Below, in pieces: positions 1 through 7,722 of a stretch of DNA of 64,000 nucleotides. The stretch lies in the NCBI RefSeq assembly GCF_025146565.1, contig NZ_CP102258.1:2946001-3010000 (forward strand), in the 5' to 3' direction. Positions within the stretch are counted from its first letter, which is position 1, and the number at the start of each line of letters is the position of its first letter. The DNA is from Bacteroides eggerthii (GTDB lineage Bacteria; Bacteroidota; Bacteroidia; Bacteroidales; Bacteroidaceae). The notes beneath the pieces are model-generated. The model ran no database searches and was not told the DNA's origin. It worked only from the letters and a program-made list of their open reading frames with translations. The translations under genes and the position numbers were made by a program.

Positions 1-929
1 TCAAGCAGTACCACCAAAGTCGTTATCACTGTTCCCGTAGCACAAAACAGCAACATCTTCTCCGCGCACACACGCCCCATAATCCAACTACCGGCAAAAC
101 GTCCCAACATGAACAATCCCAATCCGCCAAATGAGAGTACCAATGAAGCATCGCGAGCATTCATCCATCCTTGCTCTACTACATAATTGATAAAAAAGCT
201 GTTAATGGAAATCTCCCCGATTTCGTAAGCAAACAAAGCCAATAGACCAAATATAAAAAGCTTGTGCGACCATAGCCCTACCTTATGCCCGTCCTTGTCC
301 ACCTCCACACCATGTTCTATTTCGGGCAACTTTATCTTTGAGAAAACCAATGCTACCAGCAGCACCACTATCCCCATACCAACATAAGGCAAGGCAACAT
401 TGCCGGCACCACTATTCCCGTCTTCCGAAAACAAAAGCAGCCCTACCAATACAGGAGCGCAAATACAACCTAATCCATTGAAGGATTGTGCAAAATTCAA
501 GCGACTGGCTGCCGTCTCTTTCGCTCCCAGTTCCGTAGCATAAGGATTAGCAGCCGTTTCCAGAAATGTAAGTCCGCAACCTATGACAAAAAGAGCAAAC
601 AGAAACATATTGAACGAAAGATAATACTGTCCCGGAATGAACAACAGCGACCCAACGCCGTACAATACCAATCCAAAAACCACTCCCCTGCGATATCCAA
701 AGCGACTTATAAAAAGTCCTGCCGGAATGGCCATTACAAAATATCCCATATACATCATTGCTTGGATAAAGGCCGAATGTGCCTTTGTTATATCCAGCAA
801 CTCTTGGAAATGTTTATTCAGCACATCCAGAATAGCATGTGCAAATCCCCACAAGAAAAAGAGAGAAGTAATCAATATAAAGGGAACAAGATATTGTTCC
901 CCCACTAACGGTATTCGTTTCTGTTTCAT
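1..929 (-). CDS. FHS-family sugar:H+ symporter (fucose permease-like), 3' end cut by window edge
   Basis: This inner-membrane major facilitator protein resembles FucP-type fucose/glucose/galactose symporters. Reading leftward from the ATG at 927-929 gives about 309 residues before the window ends, so roughly the last quarter is missing. The N-terminus reads MKQKRIPLVGEQYL and is followed by closely spaced hydrophobic helices. The motif FLETAANPYATELGA matches the ETAANPY signature of the FHS family, and RFGYRRG is the cytoplasmic loop 2-3 motif of MFS proteins. The substrate cannot be settled from sequence; a neutral hexose or 6-deoxyhexose is the family expectation. It stands apart from the tRNA-Asp gene, which lies 530 bp upstream on the same strand. 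Confidence 0.85.
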   Translation of the reverse strand, partial: MKQKRIPLVGEQYLVPFILITSLFFLWGFAHAILDVLNKHFQELLDITKAHSAFIQAMMYMGYFVMAIPAGLFISRFGYRRGVVFGLVLYGVGSLLFIPGQYYLSFNMFLFALFVIGCGLTFLETAANPYATELGAKETAASRLNFAQSFNGLGCICAPVLVGLLLFSEDGNSGAGNVALPYVGMGIVVLLVALVFSKIKLPEIEHGVEVDKDGHKVGLWSHKLFIFGLLALFAYEIGEISINSFFINYVVEQGWMNARDASLVLSFGGLGLFMLGRFAGSWIMGRVCAEKMLLFCATGTVITTLVVLL

Positions 930-1402
930 AATATCTTCATCAGCCAATAAATGCGGCTGCAAAGATATACAATAAAAGCATTTCCATAATGCTATCTAAA
1001 TTAAATAATTGCCATTTCAGCGTGCAGTTATCACTATTCTTACAACACCAAAGGAAAGACAGAGTATGATATCTTGATTACATTATGCATACATTTTCCC
1101 TAAGATTTATATAAAGATAGGAATTAGAATGATTTGAAGAACTTTTAAACTCCCTTTGAGAGCTGCTTAAATGATTCTGGAAAATAAATAAAAATCGCAA
1201 TTCGTTTTGTGTTAACAGGTGCAAAATGCTCACAAAGTGATTTGGAAAAGCATCACAAAACGTTTTGCGGTTTATAAACACTGACAATCAAAGACAAATG
1301 CGTCAATTCGTGGGAGCAAAAACAGCTTTCAAAAAGTCCCACGAATAAGCCACGTGAGAACTACCTAAAACTGCTATTTTTTACCGAAGCGGAGAAAAAG
1401 AA
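930..1402. other. Gene-free AT-rich spacer
   Basis: No convincing gene is present. A 69-codon leftward frame (1078-1287) has no family features and unlikely composition. Two short inverted repeats are visible: cgttttgtg at 1203-1211 with cacaaaacg at 1254-1262, and attcgtggga at 1306-1315 with tcccacgaat at 1337-1346. They could form weak hairpins, but no function is evident. Confidence 0.5.
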
Positions 1403-1434
1403 AAAGCTCTGAAATCCTTGAATTTCAGAGCTTT
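1403..1434 (-). terminator. Rho-independent terminator of tRNA-Asp
   Basis: A perfect 13-bp stem (aaagctctgaaat with atttcagagcttt) closes a 6-nt loop. In the leftward direction it is followed by a T-rich run. It lies about 25 nt past the 3' end of the tRNA. Confidence 0.8.
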
Positions 1435-1458
1435 GCTTTAATTTGCTATTTACTTTCG

Positions 1459-1532
1459 CGGTGCGTACGGGACTCGAACCCGTGACCCCATGCGTGACAG
1501 GCATGTATTCTAACCAACTGAACTAACGCACC
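1459..1532 (-). tRNA. tRNA-Asp(GTC)
   Basis: The leftward strand folds as a 74-nt cloverleaf. The acceptor is GGTGCGT paired with ACGCACC plus discriminator G. The anticodon loop CTGTCAC carries GTC, and the T-loop is TTCGAGT. No CCA is encoded. A two-box promoter lies upstream and a hairpin terminator downstream, so it is a single-gene unit. Confidence 0.97.
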
Positions 1533-1574
1533 ATGATTTCATTTTTCCGTCGCTATCTCTCTCGATTGCGGTTG

Positions 1575-1604
1575 CAAAGGTAGATGTTTTTTTTAAATCT
1601 GCAA
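1575..1604 (-). promoter_or_regulatory. Bacteroides-type promoter of tRNA-Asp
   Basis: On the leftward strand, TTG (1602-1604) is followed after 19 nt by TACCTTTG (1575-1582). This matches the Bacteroides -33/-7 consensus TTG and TAnnTTTG. Confidence 0.85.
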
Positions 1605-1644
1605 TAGTATAAAAGAAAAAAAATCATCTTTTTTTTAACATTGG

Positions 1645-1673
1645 TTGATTATAAGAGATTTATACTACCTTTG
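1645..1673 (+). promoter_or_regulatory. Bacteroides-type promoter of the aminotransferase gene
   Basis: TTG at 1645-1647 is followed after 18 nt by TACCTTTG at 1666-1673. The box lies 23 nt before the ATG at 1697, so the leader is very short. Confidence 0.8.
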
Positions 1674-1696
1674 CAGAGATAAAAAAAATAGAAATC

Positions 1697-3013
1697 ATGA
1701 AAAATACCCCTATTGAACGTAGATTAATCGATGAGACTATCGAAGATTTTCATATTGCAGACTTTGCAAAAGCTACTATCCGCGAAGTAAAAGCCATTGC
1801 AGCTAAAGCAGAGGCGGCTTCAGGTGTGGAATTCATAAAGATGGAGATGGGTGTCCCCGGACTCCCGCCCTCGGCCGTAGGCGTAAAGGCGGAGATCGAC
1901 GCACTGCAGCAAGGAATAGCAAGCCTTTATCCGGACATCAACGGGTTGCCTGCATTGAAAGAAGAAGCATCCCGTTTCATCAAAGCATTCATCAATGTAG
2001 ATGTGGCGCCGGAAGGCTGTGTGCCCGTAACCGGCTCCATGCAGGGAACTTTTGCCTCATTCCTTACATGCAGCCAGTGTGATGAGAAAAAAGATACAAT
2101 CCTGTTTATCGACCCCGGTTTCCCCGTACAAAAGCAGCAATTGGTGGTAATGGGACAGAAATATGAAACTTTTGACGTGTATGATTATCGTGGCGACAAA
2201 CTGAAAGAAAAGTTGGAAAGTTATCTCAAGAAAGGCAATATTTCCGCCATTGTTTACTCCAACCCGAACAATCCGAGCTGGATATGCCTGAAAGAAGAGG
2301 AGCTCCGTATTATCGGTGAACTTGCCACTCAATACGACGTAATCGTTTTGGAAGACCTCGCCTATTTTGCTATGGATTTCCGTCAGGATTTAAGCAAGCC
2401 GTTCCAAGCACCGTATCAGCCTTCCGTAGCTCATTACACCGACCATTACGTATTACTCATCTCGGGCTCCAAAGCATTCAGCTATGCAGGACAACGCATC
2501 GGAGTGAGTTGTATATCTGATAAGCTTTATCACCGGACATATTCAGGGCTGACAAAGCGTTACGGCGGTGGTACATTCGGCACCGTATTCATTCATCGTG
2601 TCCTGTACGCTCTTTCTTCCGGAACCAGCCATTCTGCCCAATATGCACTTGCTGCTATGTTGAAAGCGGCCAATGAAGGCAAATATAACTTCCTGAACGA
2701 AGTAAAAGTGTACGGAGAACGGGCACGACGGCTGAAAGAGATTTTCCTGCGTCATGGTTTCCATTTGGTATACGACAATGACCTCGGAGAGCCCGTAGCA
2801 GACGGGTTTTATTTCACTATCGGCTATCCGGGCATGAGCAGCGGTGAACTTGCCAAGGAGCTGATGTACTACGGAGTGAGTGCCATTTCCCTGGTCACTA
2901 CCGGAAGCCACCAGCAAGGTTTGCGTGCTTGCACTTCATTCATTCAGGATCATCAATACGCCCAGTTGGACGAGCGTATGGCAGTTTTTGCAGAAAATCA
3001 TCCGATAAAATAG
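1697..3013 (+). CDS. PLP-dependent class I/II aminotransferase
   Basis: This is a fold-type I aminotransferase of 438 residues, probably acting on an amino acid in the cytoplasm. Visible family features are NPNNPSW at about residues 189-195 (cofactor/substrate loop), an acidic residue in VLEDLAYF near 220 that would contact the pyridine nitrogen, and SGSKAFSYAGQRIG with the likely Schiff-base lysine at about 259 and a phosphate-binding arginine at 267. The length fits single-domain aspartate-type aminotransferases. The gene has its own promoter and is followed by a hairpin at 3026-3063, so it is probably monocistronic. Substrate is not deducible; no pathway partner is adjacent. Confidence 0.88.
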   Translation: MKNTPIERRLIDETIEDFHIADFAKATIREVKAIAAKAEAASGVEFIKMEMGVPGLPPSAVGVKAEIDALQQGIASLYPDINGLPALKEEASRFIKAFINVDVAPEGCVPVTGSMQGTFASFLTCSQCDEKKDTILFIDPGFPVQKQQLVVMGQKYETFDVYDYRGDKLKEKLESYLKKGNISAIVYSNPNNPSWICLKEEELRIIGELATQYDVIVLEDLAYFAMDFRQDLSKPFQAPYQPSVAHYTDHYVLLISGSKAFSYAGQRIGVSCISDKLYHRTYSGLTKRYGGGTFGTVFIHRVLYALSSGTSHSAQYALAAMLKAANEGKYNFLNEVKVYGERARRLKEIFLRHGFHLVYDNDLGEPVADGFYFTIGYPGMSSGELAKELMYYGVSAISLVTTGSHQQGLRACTSFIQDHQYAQLDERMAVFAENHPIK

Positions 3014-3025
3014 ATATACACCGTC

Positions 3026-3063
3026 ACTGCCGGTACCTTTTCCCAGATAAAGATACCGGCAGT
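3026..3063 (+). terminator. Hairpin after the aminotransferase gene
   Basis: A 10-bp stem (actgccggta with taccggcagt) sits 13 nt after the stop codon. The following run is A/T-rich rather than a clean T-tract, so it is only a probable terminator. Confidence 0.5.
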
Positions 3064-3153
3064 AAAATTCTAAAATCTCCCAAAAGACACTTTTTCTCAT
3101 AAAAAAGAGAAATATAATTTGCTCTTTTATAGAAAAACACTTAATTTGGGGGC

Positions 3154-3747
3154 ATGTATATCAATACAGACATATTCAAAATAGAAACTAACCATATAGT
3201 TCCTACACAAGGAAAGATTCTTATATCCGAACCTTTTTTGTGCGACCATATGTTCGGGCGTTCTGTCATCTTATTAGTGGACCATGCACAGGACGGAACA
3301 ATGGGACTAATACTGAACAAACCATTACCTCTTTTTCTGAATGATTTACTAAGTGAGATAGACTGCCGGGAAAATATCCCTATCTATAAAGGCGGACCAA
3401 TCAGCACAGATACCCTTTTCTACCTGCACACGCTGGAAAACATAGCAGACTCATTCCCGGTAGCCAACGGAATCTACCTGAACGGTGATTTTGCCGCTAT
3501 CAGGCAATTCATGGCAGAAGGAAATTCCATTAAAGGAAAAATACGTTTCTTCCTCGGCTATTCCGGCTGGGAACCCGGACAGTTGAAGCAGGAGATAGAA
3601 GAAAACACCTGGCTGGTAGACAATGCGGACTTTTCCTCACTCATGGACGAAAAATCCGAAAAAAATACGTGGAAGAATGCACTTAGCAATCTTGGCGGAA
3701 AATATGAAATGTGGTCACGTTTTCCACAAATACCCACTTTTAACTGA
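3154..3747 (+). CDS. YqgE/AlgH family protein (DUF179)
   Basis: This 197-residue cytoplasmic protein belongs to the YqgE/AlgH family. Visible conserved blocks are [19 protein letters not shown] near the N-terminus, [11 protein letters not shown] at about 50-60, and YKGGPI near 86. A later [13 protein letters not shown] segment is also typical. The length is normal for the family. Its molecular role is not established; AlgH was linked to alginate regulation in Pseudomonas. The gene stands alone between the aminotransferase unit and a convergent operon. Confidence 0.9.
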   Translation: MYINTDIFKIETNHIVPTQGKILISEPFLCDHMFGRSVILLVDHAQDGTMGLILNKPLPLFLNDLLSEIDCRENIPIYKGGPISTDTLFYLHTLENIADSFPVANGIYLNGDFAAIRQFMAEGNSIKGKIRFFLGYSGWEPGQLKQEIEENTWLVDNADFSSLMDEKSEKNTWKNALSNLGGKYEMWSRFPQIPTFN

Positions 3748-3770
3748 CGGTAATCAGGCTTTCTCCCCGG

Positions 3771-4325
3771 CTACTCTTTATCCAACGCACTCTTCTCAGG
3801 ACGGATACGCTGCATCAAGATGACATCTTTAAACTTTCCACCCACAAACCACCACTCTTTCAGCAGCCCGCAGCGTACAAAGCCCAAAGAACCGAACAGG
3901 CGCAGACTCACTTCATTGTCAGCCGCAACGTGGACTATAAGCTGTTTCAGAAACAGAAAGCCGAAAGCATAGTCACACAAAAGCCTCAATGCATCGGAAG
4001 CATATCCTTTACCCTGGTATTCCCTGCGCACCGCAATCCCCACCTCACCACGAGAATGCATCGGGGCAAAATCCGTAATATCGATAGTGCCCACTACGGC
4101 ATTATCTTCACAACGCACAATCATCATGCGCAACTGACGGTCGGCAAACATATCACACTGGGAATTCTCCATGTATTGCTTCAACACATATTTGGAGTAT
4201 GGTACAGAAAAGTTTGTGACATCCCACGTTTGCGGGTCATTCTCCATAGCATACATTGTCTCCAAGTCCTCCGGCTCCATGGCACGAAGGCGTATGCGTT
4301 CACTTACAAAATAAGAAGGTTTCAT
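3771..4325 (-). CDS. GNAT N-acetyltransferase, RimJ/RimL type
   Basis: A 184-residue acetyl-CoA-dependent N-acetyltransferase. It begins with the ERIRLRAMEPEDLE block common in RimJ/RimL-like enzymes, and has VGIAVRREYQGKGYASDAL at about 115-133, the acetyl-CoA pyrophosphate loop (R/Q-x-x-G-K/Y-G). It is followed by the LIVHVAADNEVSLRLFGSLG block. The substrate could be a ribosomal-protein N-terminus or a small amine; sequence does not decide. It is the last gene of a leftward run with the membrane-protein gene 16 bp upstream and recR. Confidence 0.85.
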   Translation of the reverse strand: MKPSYFVSERIRLRAMEPEDLETMYAMENDPQTWDVTNFSVPYSKYVLKQYMENSQCDMFADRQLRMMIVRCEDNAVVGTIDITDFAPMHSRGEVGIAVRREYQGKGYASDALRLLCDYAFGFLFLKQLIVHVAADNEVSLRLFGSLGFVRCGLLKEWWFVGGKFKDVILMQRIRPEKSALDKE

Positions 4326-4341
4326 TCTGAATAAGAAGGCT

Positions 4342-4794
4342 TCATTGTTCTTTATCTATATGCAATTCCTCACGCAAACGTTTTTCTCCGGGCAGGCAGA
4401 ATAATGACGCAGTCAAAGCTATCAAAGCGCAGAGCACCCCTTTATTACTCAATACCATATAATAAGTGAGGAATCCCGCCACCACCGGTATGGCAAGCAG
4501 AGCCAGACGCACCCCACTCCACAGCACATACAAACGCAGTGCATCGGAGATGGAGACAGCATCTATCTTCCTGACCAGCACCCACGAAAAGAGCTTCAGG
4601 GATGCAGGAACCGATAGGGCTGTAAGCAGAATTGTGATAGTCTCCGCAAAATACGCAGCACGTACATCTCCCGCATAAAGGCCGACCCATGCCCCACCCG
4701 TTTCACCGAATATCACGAGAAATACAGGCAGCAGCCAAAAATATACAAATGACATCTTCACGCGGGATGCCGCCCGCTTTATCTTTTCTTCCAT
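4342..4794 (-). CDS. Small integral membrane protein of unknown function
   Basis: The 150-residue product has four likely membrane spans at about residues 15-35, 45-70, 85-110 and 112-130, with a basic N-terminus (MEEKIKRAASRVK) that should stay in the cytoplasm. I do not recognise a named family with certainty; similar proteins of this size occur between recR and a GNAT gene in Bacteroides. Spacing of 16 bp to the GNAT gene and 21 bp to recR implies co-transcription. Confidence 0.75.
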   Translation of the reverse strand: MEEKIKRAASRVKMSFVYFWLLPVFLVIFGETGGAWVGLYAGDVRAAYFAETITILLTALSVPASLKLFSWVLVRKIDAVSISDALRLYVLWSGVRLALLAIPVVAGFLTYYMVLSNKGVLCALIALTASLFCLPGEKRLREELHIDKEQ

Positions 4795-4815
4795 GTACTT
4801 AGTTTTTGAATTATG

Positions 4816-5433
4816 TCATACCGAACCCGTAAATGGGGTGCGGTTCACGATACTACGTCCGAGAGTAACCTCGTCTGCATATTCCAACTCGTCTCCCACA
4901 GAGATGCCACGCGCTATCACAGACAGCTTGACCCCCAACTTCTCCAGCTTACGGTAAATATAAAAGTTAGTCGTATCACCCTCCATTGTAGTGCTGAGGG
5001 CAAATACAACTTCCTTAATGCCGCCGCCGGCCACCCGCTGCACCAAGCTCTCTATTTCCAAATCACCGGGGCCTATTCCATCCATCGGTGAAATCACTCC
5101 ACCCAATACATGATACAGTCCGCGAAATTGCTGCGTCGCTTCCACCGCCATCACATCACGTATATTTTCCACCACGCAAATTACGGAAGAATCACGCTGA
5201 GGGTTGGAGCAGATGCGGCAAGTCTCCGTATCAGAAATATTATGGCACACTTTGCAGTATTTCACTTCATGTTTCAATGTAACAATAGCGTTGCCAAAAG
5301 CCTCCACCACTGCCGTATCCTGGCGCAGCAGATGAAGCACCAGCCGCATGGCCGTCTTTCGGCCCACACCCGGCAATTTGGCGAACTCATTCACCGCTTT
5401 CTCCAGTAATATTGAGGGAAATTGTCCATTCAT
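4816..5433 (-). CDS. recR: Recombination mediator RecR
   Basis: RecR acts with RecO (and RecF) to load RecA at gaps. The 205-residue product has the N-terminal helix-hairpin-helix ([12 protein letters not shown], about residues 20-31), a four-cysteine zinc site (Cys60, 63, 72, 75) and a Toprim domain starting at [15 protein letters not shown]. An in-frame extension of 23 codons upstream to 5502 is possible, but MNGQFPS is the usual family start, and the extension would overlap the upstream promoter-like box CAAAGATA (leftward TATCTTTG, 5458-5465). It leads the leftward operon recR - membrane protein - GNAT. Confidence 0.95.
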   Translation of the reverse strand: MNGQFPSILLEKAVNEFAKLPGVGRKTAMRLVLHLLRQDTAVVEAFGNAIVTLKHEVKYCKVCHNISDTETCRICSNPQRDSSVICVVENIRDVMAVEATQQFRGLYHVLGGVISPMDGIGPGDLEIESLVQRVAGGGIKEVVFALSTTMEGDTTNFYIYRKLEKLGVKLSVIARGISVGDELEYADEVTLGRSIVNRTPFTGSV

Positions 5434-5667
5434 ATTTAAAAATCTCCTAATTGCGGACAAAGATAATGCAAACCGAGAGCAGAATAAAATGAACTTGTTC
5501 ATTTTTTATGCCGAGGTGCGGCTTATCTTCACTTTTGATGCAAAGATAGTGCAAATTGAGTGCAATTCAATCAGGTCCACTTGAAATTGTACTGCCGAAA
5601 TACAGCCCATTCCATTTAAAGATAGAGAGAATTCCCCCTTAAGAACAAAGTTTTTTGAAATAAGTAT

Positions 5668-5675
5668 TACCTTTG
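5668..5675 (+). promoter_or_regulatory. -7 box TACCTTTG upstream of engB; decides the start codon
   Basis: TACCTTTG fits the Bacteroides -7 consensus. It overlaps an in-frame TTG at 5673 that would otherwise extend engB by 12 codons, so translation must begin at the ATG at 5709. No well-placed -33 TTG is seen. Confidence 0.6.
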
Positions 5676-5708
5676 CAAGAAGAAACAATTATAAAAAGAG
5701 ACAATCGA

Positions 5709-6317
5709 ATGGAGATAACAAGCGCTGAATTCGTCATCAGCAATACAGACGTAAATAAATGCCCCGGCGGGACATTCCCCGAATACGCCTTCATCGGACG
5801 TTCCAACGTTGGAAAATCCAGCCTTATCAATATGCTGACAGGAAGGAAAGGGCTTGCCATGACATCCGCAACCCCCGGAAAAACAATGCTCATCAATCAT
5901 TTCCTGATCAACAAGAACTGGTATATCGTCGACCTTCCCGGCTATGGTTACGCCAGACGCGGACAGAAAGGACAGGAGCAAATTCAGCGCATCATAGAGA
6001 CCTATATCTTGCAACGCGAGCAAATGACCAGCCTCTTTGTCCTCGTCGACAGCCGCCATGAGCCGCAAGCCATCGACCTTTCCTTTATAGAATGGCTGGG
6101 CGAGAACGGAGTGCCTTTTGCCATCGTTTTCACCAAAGCCGACAAGCTGAAAGGCGGCAAGATAAACAGCAATATCCGCCACTATCTGGAGAAGCTGCAC
6201 GAACAATGGGAAGAGCTTCCCCCTTATTTCGTCACATCCTCCGAAAACCGAATGGGCCGGGAAGAACTGCTGAACTACATTGAACAGATAAACAAAAACA
6301 TCAATTCCAAACCGTAA
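5709..6317 (+). CDS. engB: Ribosome biogenesis GTPase EngB/YsxC (YihA)
   Basis: This is a TRAFAC-class GTPase needed for large ribosomal subunit assembly. In the 202-residue product the P-loop GRSNVGKS lies at 30-37, followed by the G2 threonine in TSATPGKT, G3 DLPGYGYA, G4 TKADK and G5 SSE. The G3 variant DLPGYGYA is diagnostic for EngB. The start at 5709 is chosen because the upstream in-frame codons overlap the promoter box. It is transcribed away from recR and followed 14 bp later by the DUF4923 gene. Confidence 0.95.
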   Translation: MEITSAEFVISNTDVNKCPGGTFPEYAFIGRSNVGKSSLINMLTGRKGLAMTSATPGKTMLINHFLINKNWYIVDLPGYGYARRGQKGQEQIQRIIETYILQREQMTSLFVLVDSRHEPQAIDLSFIEWLGENGVPFAIVFTKADKLKGGKINSNIRHYLEKLHEQWEELPPYFVTSSENRMGREELLNYIEQINKNINSKP

Positions 6318-6331
6318 TTATTATAACCAAA

Positions 6332-6928
6332 ATGAAAAAATTTGTTTTTTGGCACATATTTGTTGCCGCATTGCTAATGGCCTCCAACAGTCAGGCGCAA
6401 TCACTGAAAGACTTATTCAATAAAGAGAACATCGAAAAGGTGGTGAATTCCGTAACCGGCAAAAGCACTGCCAGCATGGAAGGGACATGGGTGTATACCG
6501 GTTCGGCCATTGAGTTCGAGTCGGATAACCTGTTGCAGAAAGCAGGCGGTTCGGTTGCCGCTAATGCCGCCGAAAACAAACTGAACGAGCAGTTGGCAAA
6601 AGTGGGCATCACAGCCGGACAAATGTCTTTTACTTTTAATGCAGACAGCACTTTCACCGCCAAAGTCGGTGCAAAATCCCTGAAAGGGACTTATTCATAC
6701 GACGCTTCCGAGCAAAAAGCGAATTTGAAATTCATGAAACTGATTCCACTCAATGCCAAAGTGAACTGCACTTCCACCAATATGGATTTGCTGTTCAACT
6801 CGGACAAACTCCTAAAACTGATAACCTTGATTTCCAGTAAAAGCAACAGCACCACCCTGAAAACGATCGGTTCGCTTGCAGACAATTACGACGGCATGAT
6901 GCTCGGCTTCTCCTTGAAAAAGGAATGA
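6332..6928 (+). CDS. Secreted DUF4923 family protein (lipocalin-like fold)
   Basis: A Bacteroidetes-specific exported protein of 198 residues. The N-terminus is a signal peptide (FVFWHIFVAALLMASNSQA, cleavage probably after AQA near residue 23). The rest is rich in beta-prone segments: EGTWVYTGSAIEFES, a duplicated pattern of Thr/Phe strands and a C-terminal MMLGFSLKK. This pattern matches DUF4923, whose role is unknown. It lies 14 bp after engB and is likely co-transcribed; the bidirectional hairpin at 6969-7000 follows. Confidence 0.82.
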   Translation: MKKFVFWHIFVAALLMASNSQAQSLKDLFNKENIEKVVNSVTGKSTASMEGTWVYTGSAIEFESDNLLQKAGGSVAANAAENKLNEQLAKVGITAGQMSFTFNADSTFTAKVGAKSLKGTYSYDASEQKANLKFMKLIPLNAKVNCTSTNMDLLFNSDKLLKLITLISSKSNSTTLKTIGSLADNYDGMMLGFSLKKE

Positions 6929-6968
6929 GCCCTCCCCTATTGCTGAAAACCAAAAAATAAAACAAAAA

Positions 6969-7000
6969 AAATCCCCATAAGCGAATACTTACGGGGATTT
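6969..7000. terminator. Bidirectional terminator between DUF4923 gene and tRNA cluster
   Basis: A 13-bp stem with one mismatch (aaatccccataag with cttacggggattt) and a 6-nt loop. Its A-run on the left serves leftward tRNA transcription and its T-run on the right serves the rightward gene. Confidence 0.8.
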
Positions 7001-7018
7001 CTTGTTTGTTATAGAAAG

Positions 7019-7091
7019 AGCGGAAAACGAGACTCGAACTCGCGACCCTAACCTTGGCAAGGTTATGCTCTACCAACTGAGCTATTTCCGC
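7019..7091 (-). tRNA. tRNA-Gly(GCC), copy 3 in transcription order
   Basis: 73-nt cloverleaf with acceptor GCGGAAA/TTTCCGC, discriminator T, anticodon loop TTGCCAA carrying GCC, and T-loop TTCGAGT. It is identical to the two other glycine copies in the cluster and is the last gene before the terminator. Confidence 0.97.
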
Positions 7092-7118
7092 AAAATGATG
7101 CCCTTCCAATAAAGAGCG

Positions 7119-7200
7119 TGCCCAGAACAGGACTCGAACCTGCATGCCTCTCGACACACGCACCTGAAACGTGCGCGTCTACCAATTCCGCCACCTGGGC
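7119..7200 (-). tRNA. tRNA-Leu(CAG), copy 2
   Basis: 82-nt class II tRNA with acceptor GCCCAGG/TCTGGGC and discriminator A. The anticodon loop TTCAGGT carries CAG, and there is a long variable arm. It is identical to the copy at 7432-7513. Confidence 0.96.
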
Positions 7201-7221
7201 AATCATTAAATCAAAGAAAAG

Positions 7222-7294
7222 AGCGGAAAACGAGACTCGAACTCGCGACCCTAACCTTGGCAAGGTTATGCTCTACCAACTGAGCTATTTCCGC
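7222..7294 (-). tRNA. tRNA-Gly(GCC), copy 2
   Basis: Identical in sequence to the glycine tRNAs at 7019-7091 and 7540-7612. Anticodon GCC. Confidence 0.97.
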
Positions 7295-7305
7295 AAAATG
7301 ATATG

Positions 7306-7389
7306 TGAAGAGAAGGAGACTCGAACTCCCACGACATAATTGTCACTACCCCCTCAAAGTAGCGCGTCTACCAATTCCGCCACCTCTCC
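7306..7389 (-). tRNA. tRNA-Leu(GAG)
   Basis: 84-nt class II tRNA with acceptor GGAGAGG/TCTCTTC (with G-T pairs) and discriminator A. Anticodon loop TTGAGGG carries GAG. It is the only single-copy member of the cluster, and lies 11 nt upstream of a glycine copy. Confidence 0.95.
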
Positions 7390-7431
7390 GACATATTCTA
7401 AACATTTCATAGAACGTTGCTCCTACCTTTG

Positions 7432-7513
7432 TGCCCAGAACAGGACTCGAACCTGCATGCCTCTCGACACACGCACCTGAAACGTGCGCGTCTACCAATT
7501 CCGCCACCTGGGC
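7432..7513 (-). tRNA. tRNA-Leu(CAG), copy 1
   Basis: Same 82-nt class II sequence as 7119-7200, anticodon CAG, long variable arm. Second gene of the transcript. Confidence 0.96.
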
Positions 7514-7539
7514 ATTAGGTAATTGCAACCAAAACGTTG

Positions 7540-7612
7540 AGCGGAAAACGAGACTCGAACTCGCGACCCTAACCTTGGCAAGGTTATGCTCTACCAACTG
7601 AGCTATTTCCGC
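7540..7612 (-). tRNA. tRNA-Gly(GCC), copy 1
   Basis: First gene of the cluster, 73 nt, anticodon GCC. It begins 11 nt after the cluster promoter box. Confidence 0.97.
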
Positions 7613-7623
7613 GTTTGCGGTTG

Positions 7624-7653
7624 CAAAGGTAGATATTTTCCTTAAACCTGCAA
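7624..7653 (-). promoter_or_regulatory. Promoter of the six-tRNA cluster
   Basis: On the leftward strand, TTG (7651-7653) and TACCTTTG (7624-7631) are separated by 19 nt. The -7 box and spacing equal those of the tRNA-Asp promoter. Confidence 0.85.
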
Positions 7654-7722
7654 ACATTCCGCGCACTTTTTTCACACATAAAATTGGACATTCCATCCAA
7701 AAAGAAAGCAGACTTTTGATTA

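Noticed and set aside
1078..1287. 69-codon leftward frame in the spacer before tRNA-Asp
   Set aside because: Low-complexity Ser/Asn/Phe composition, no promoter or family features; typical chance frame in AT-rich DNA.
1306..1346. Possible sixth phased array near tRNA-Asp
   Set aside because: Only one 10-bp inverted repeat (attcgtggga with tcccacgaat) is present. Centres are 31 bp apart and no further units fall on a 22-bp grid.
5434..5502. 23-residue N-terminal extension of RecR
   Set aside because: It overlaps a promoter-like box and has no match to the RecR family; MNGQFPS is the usual start.
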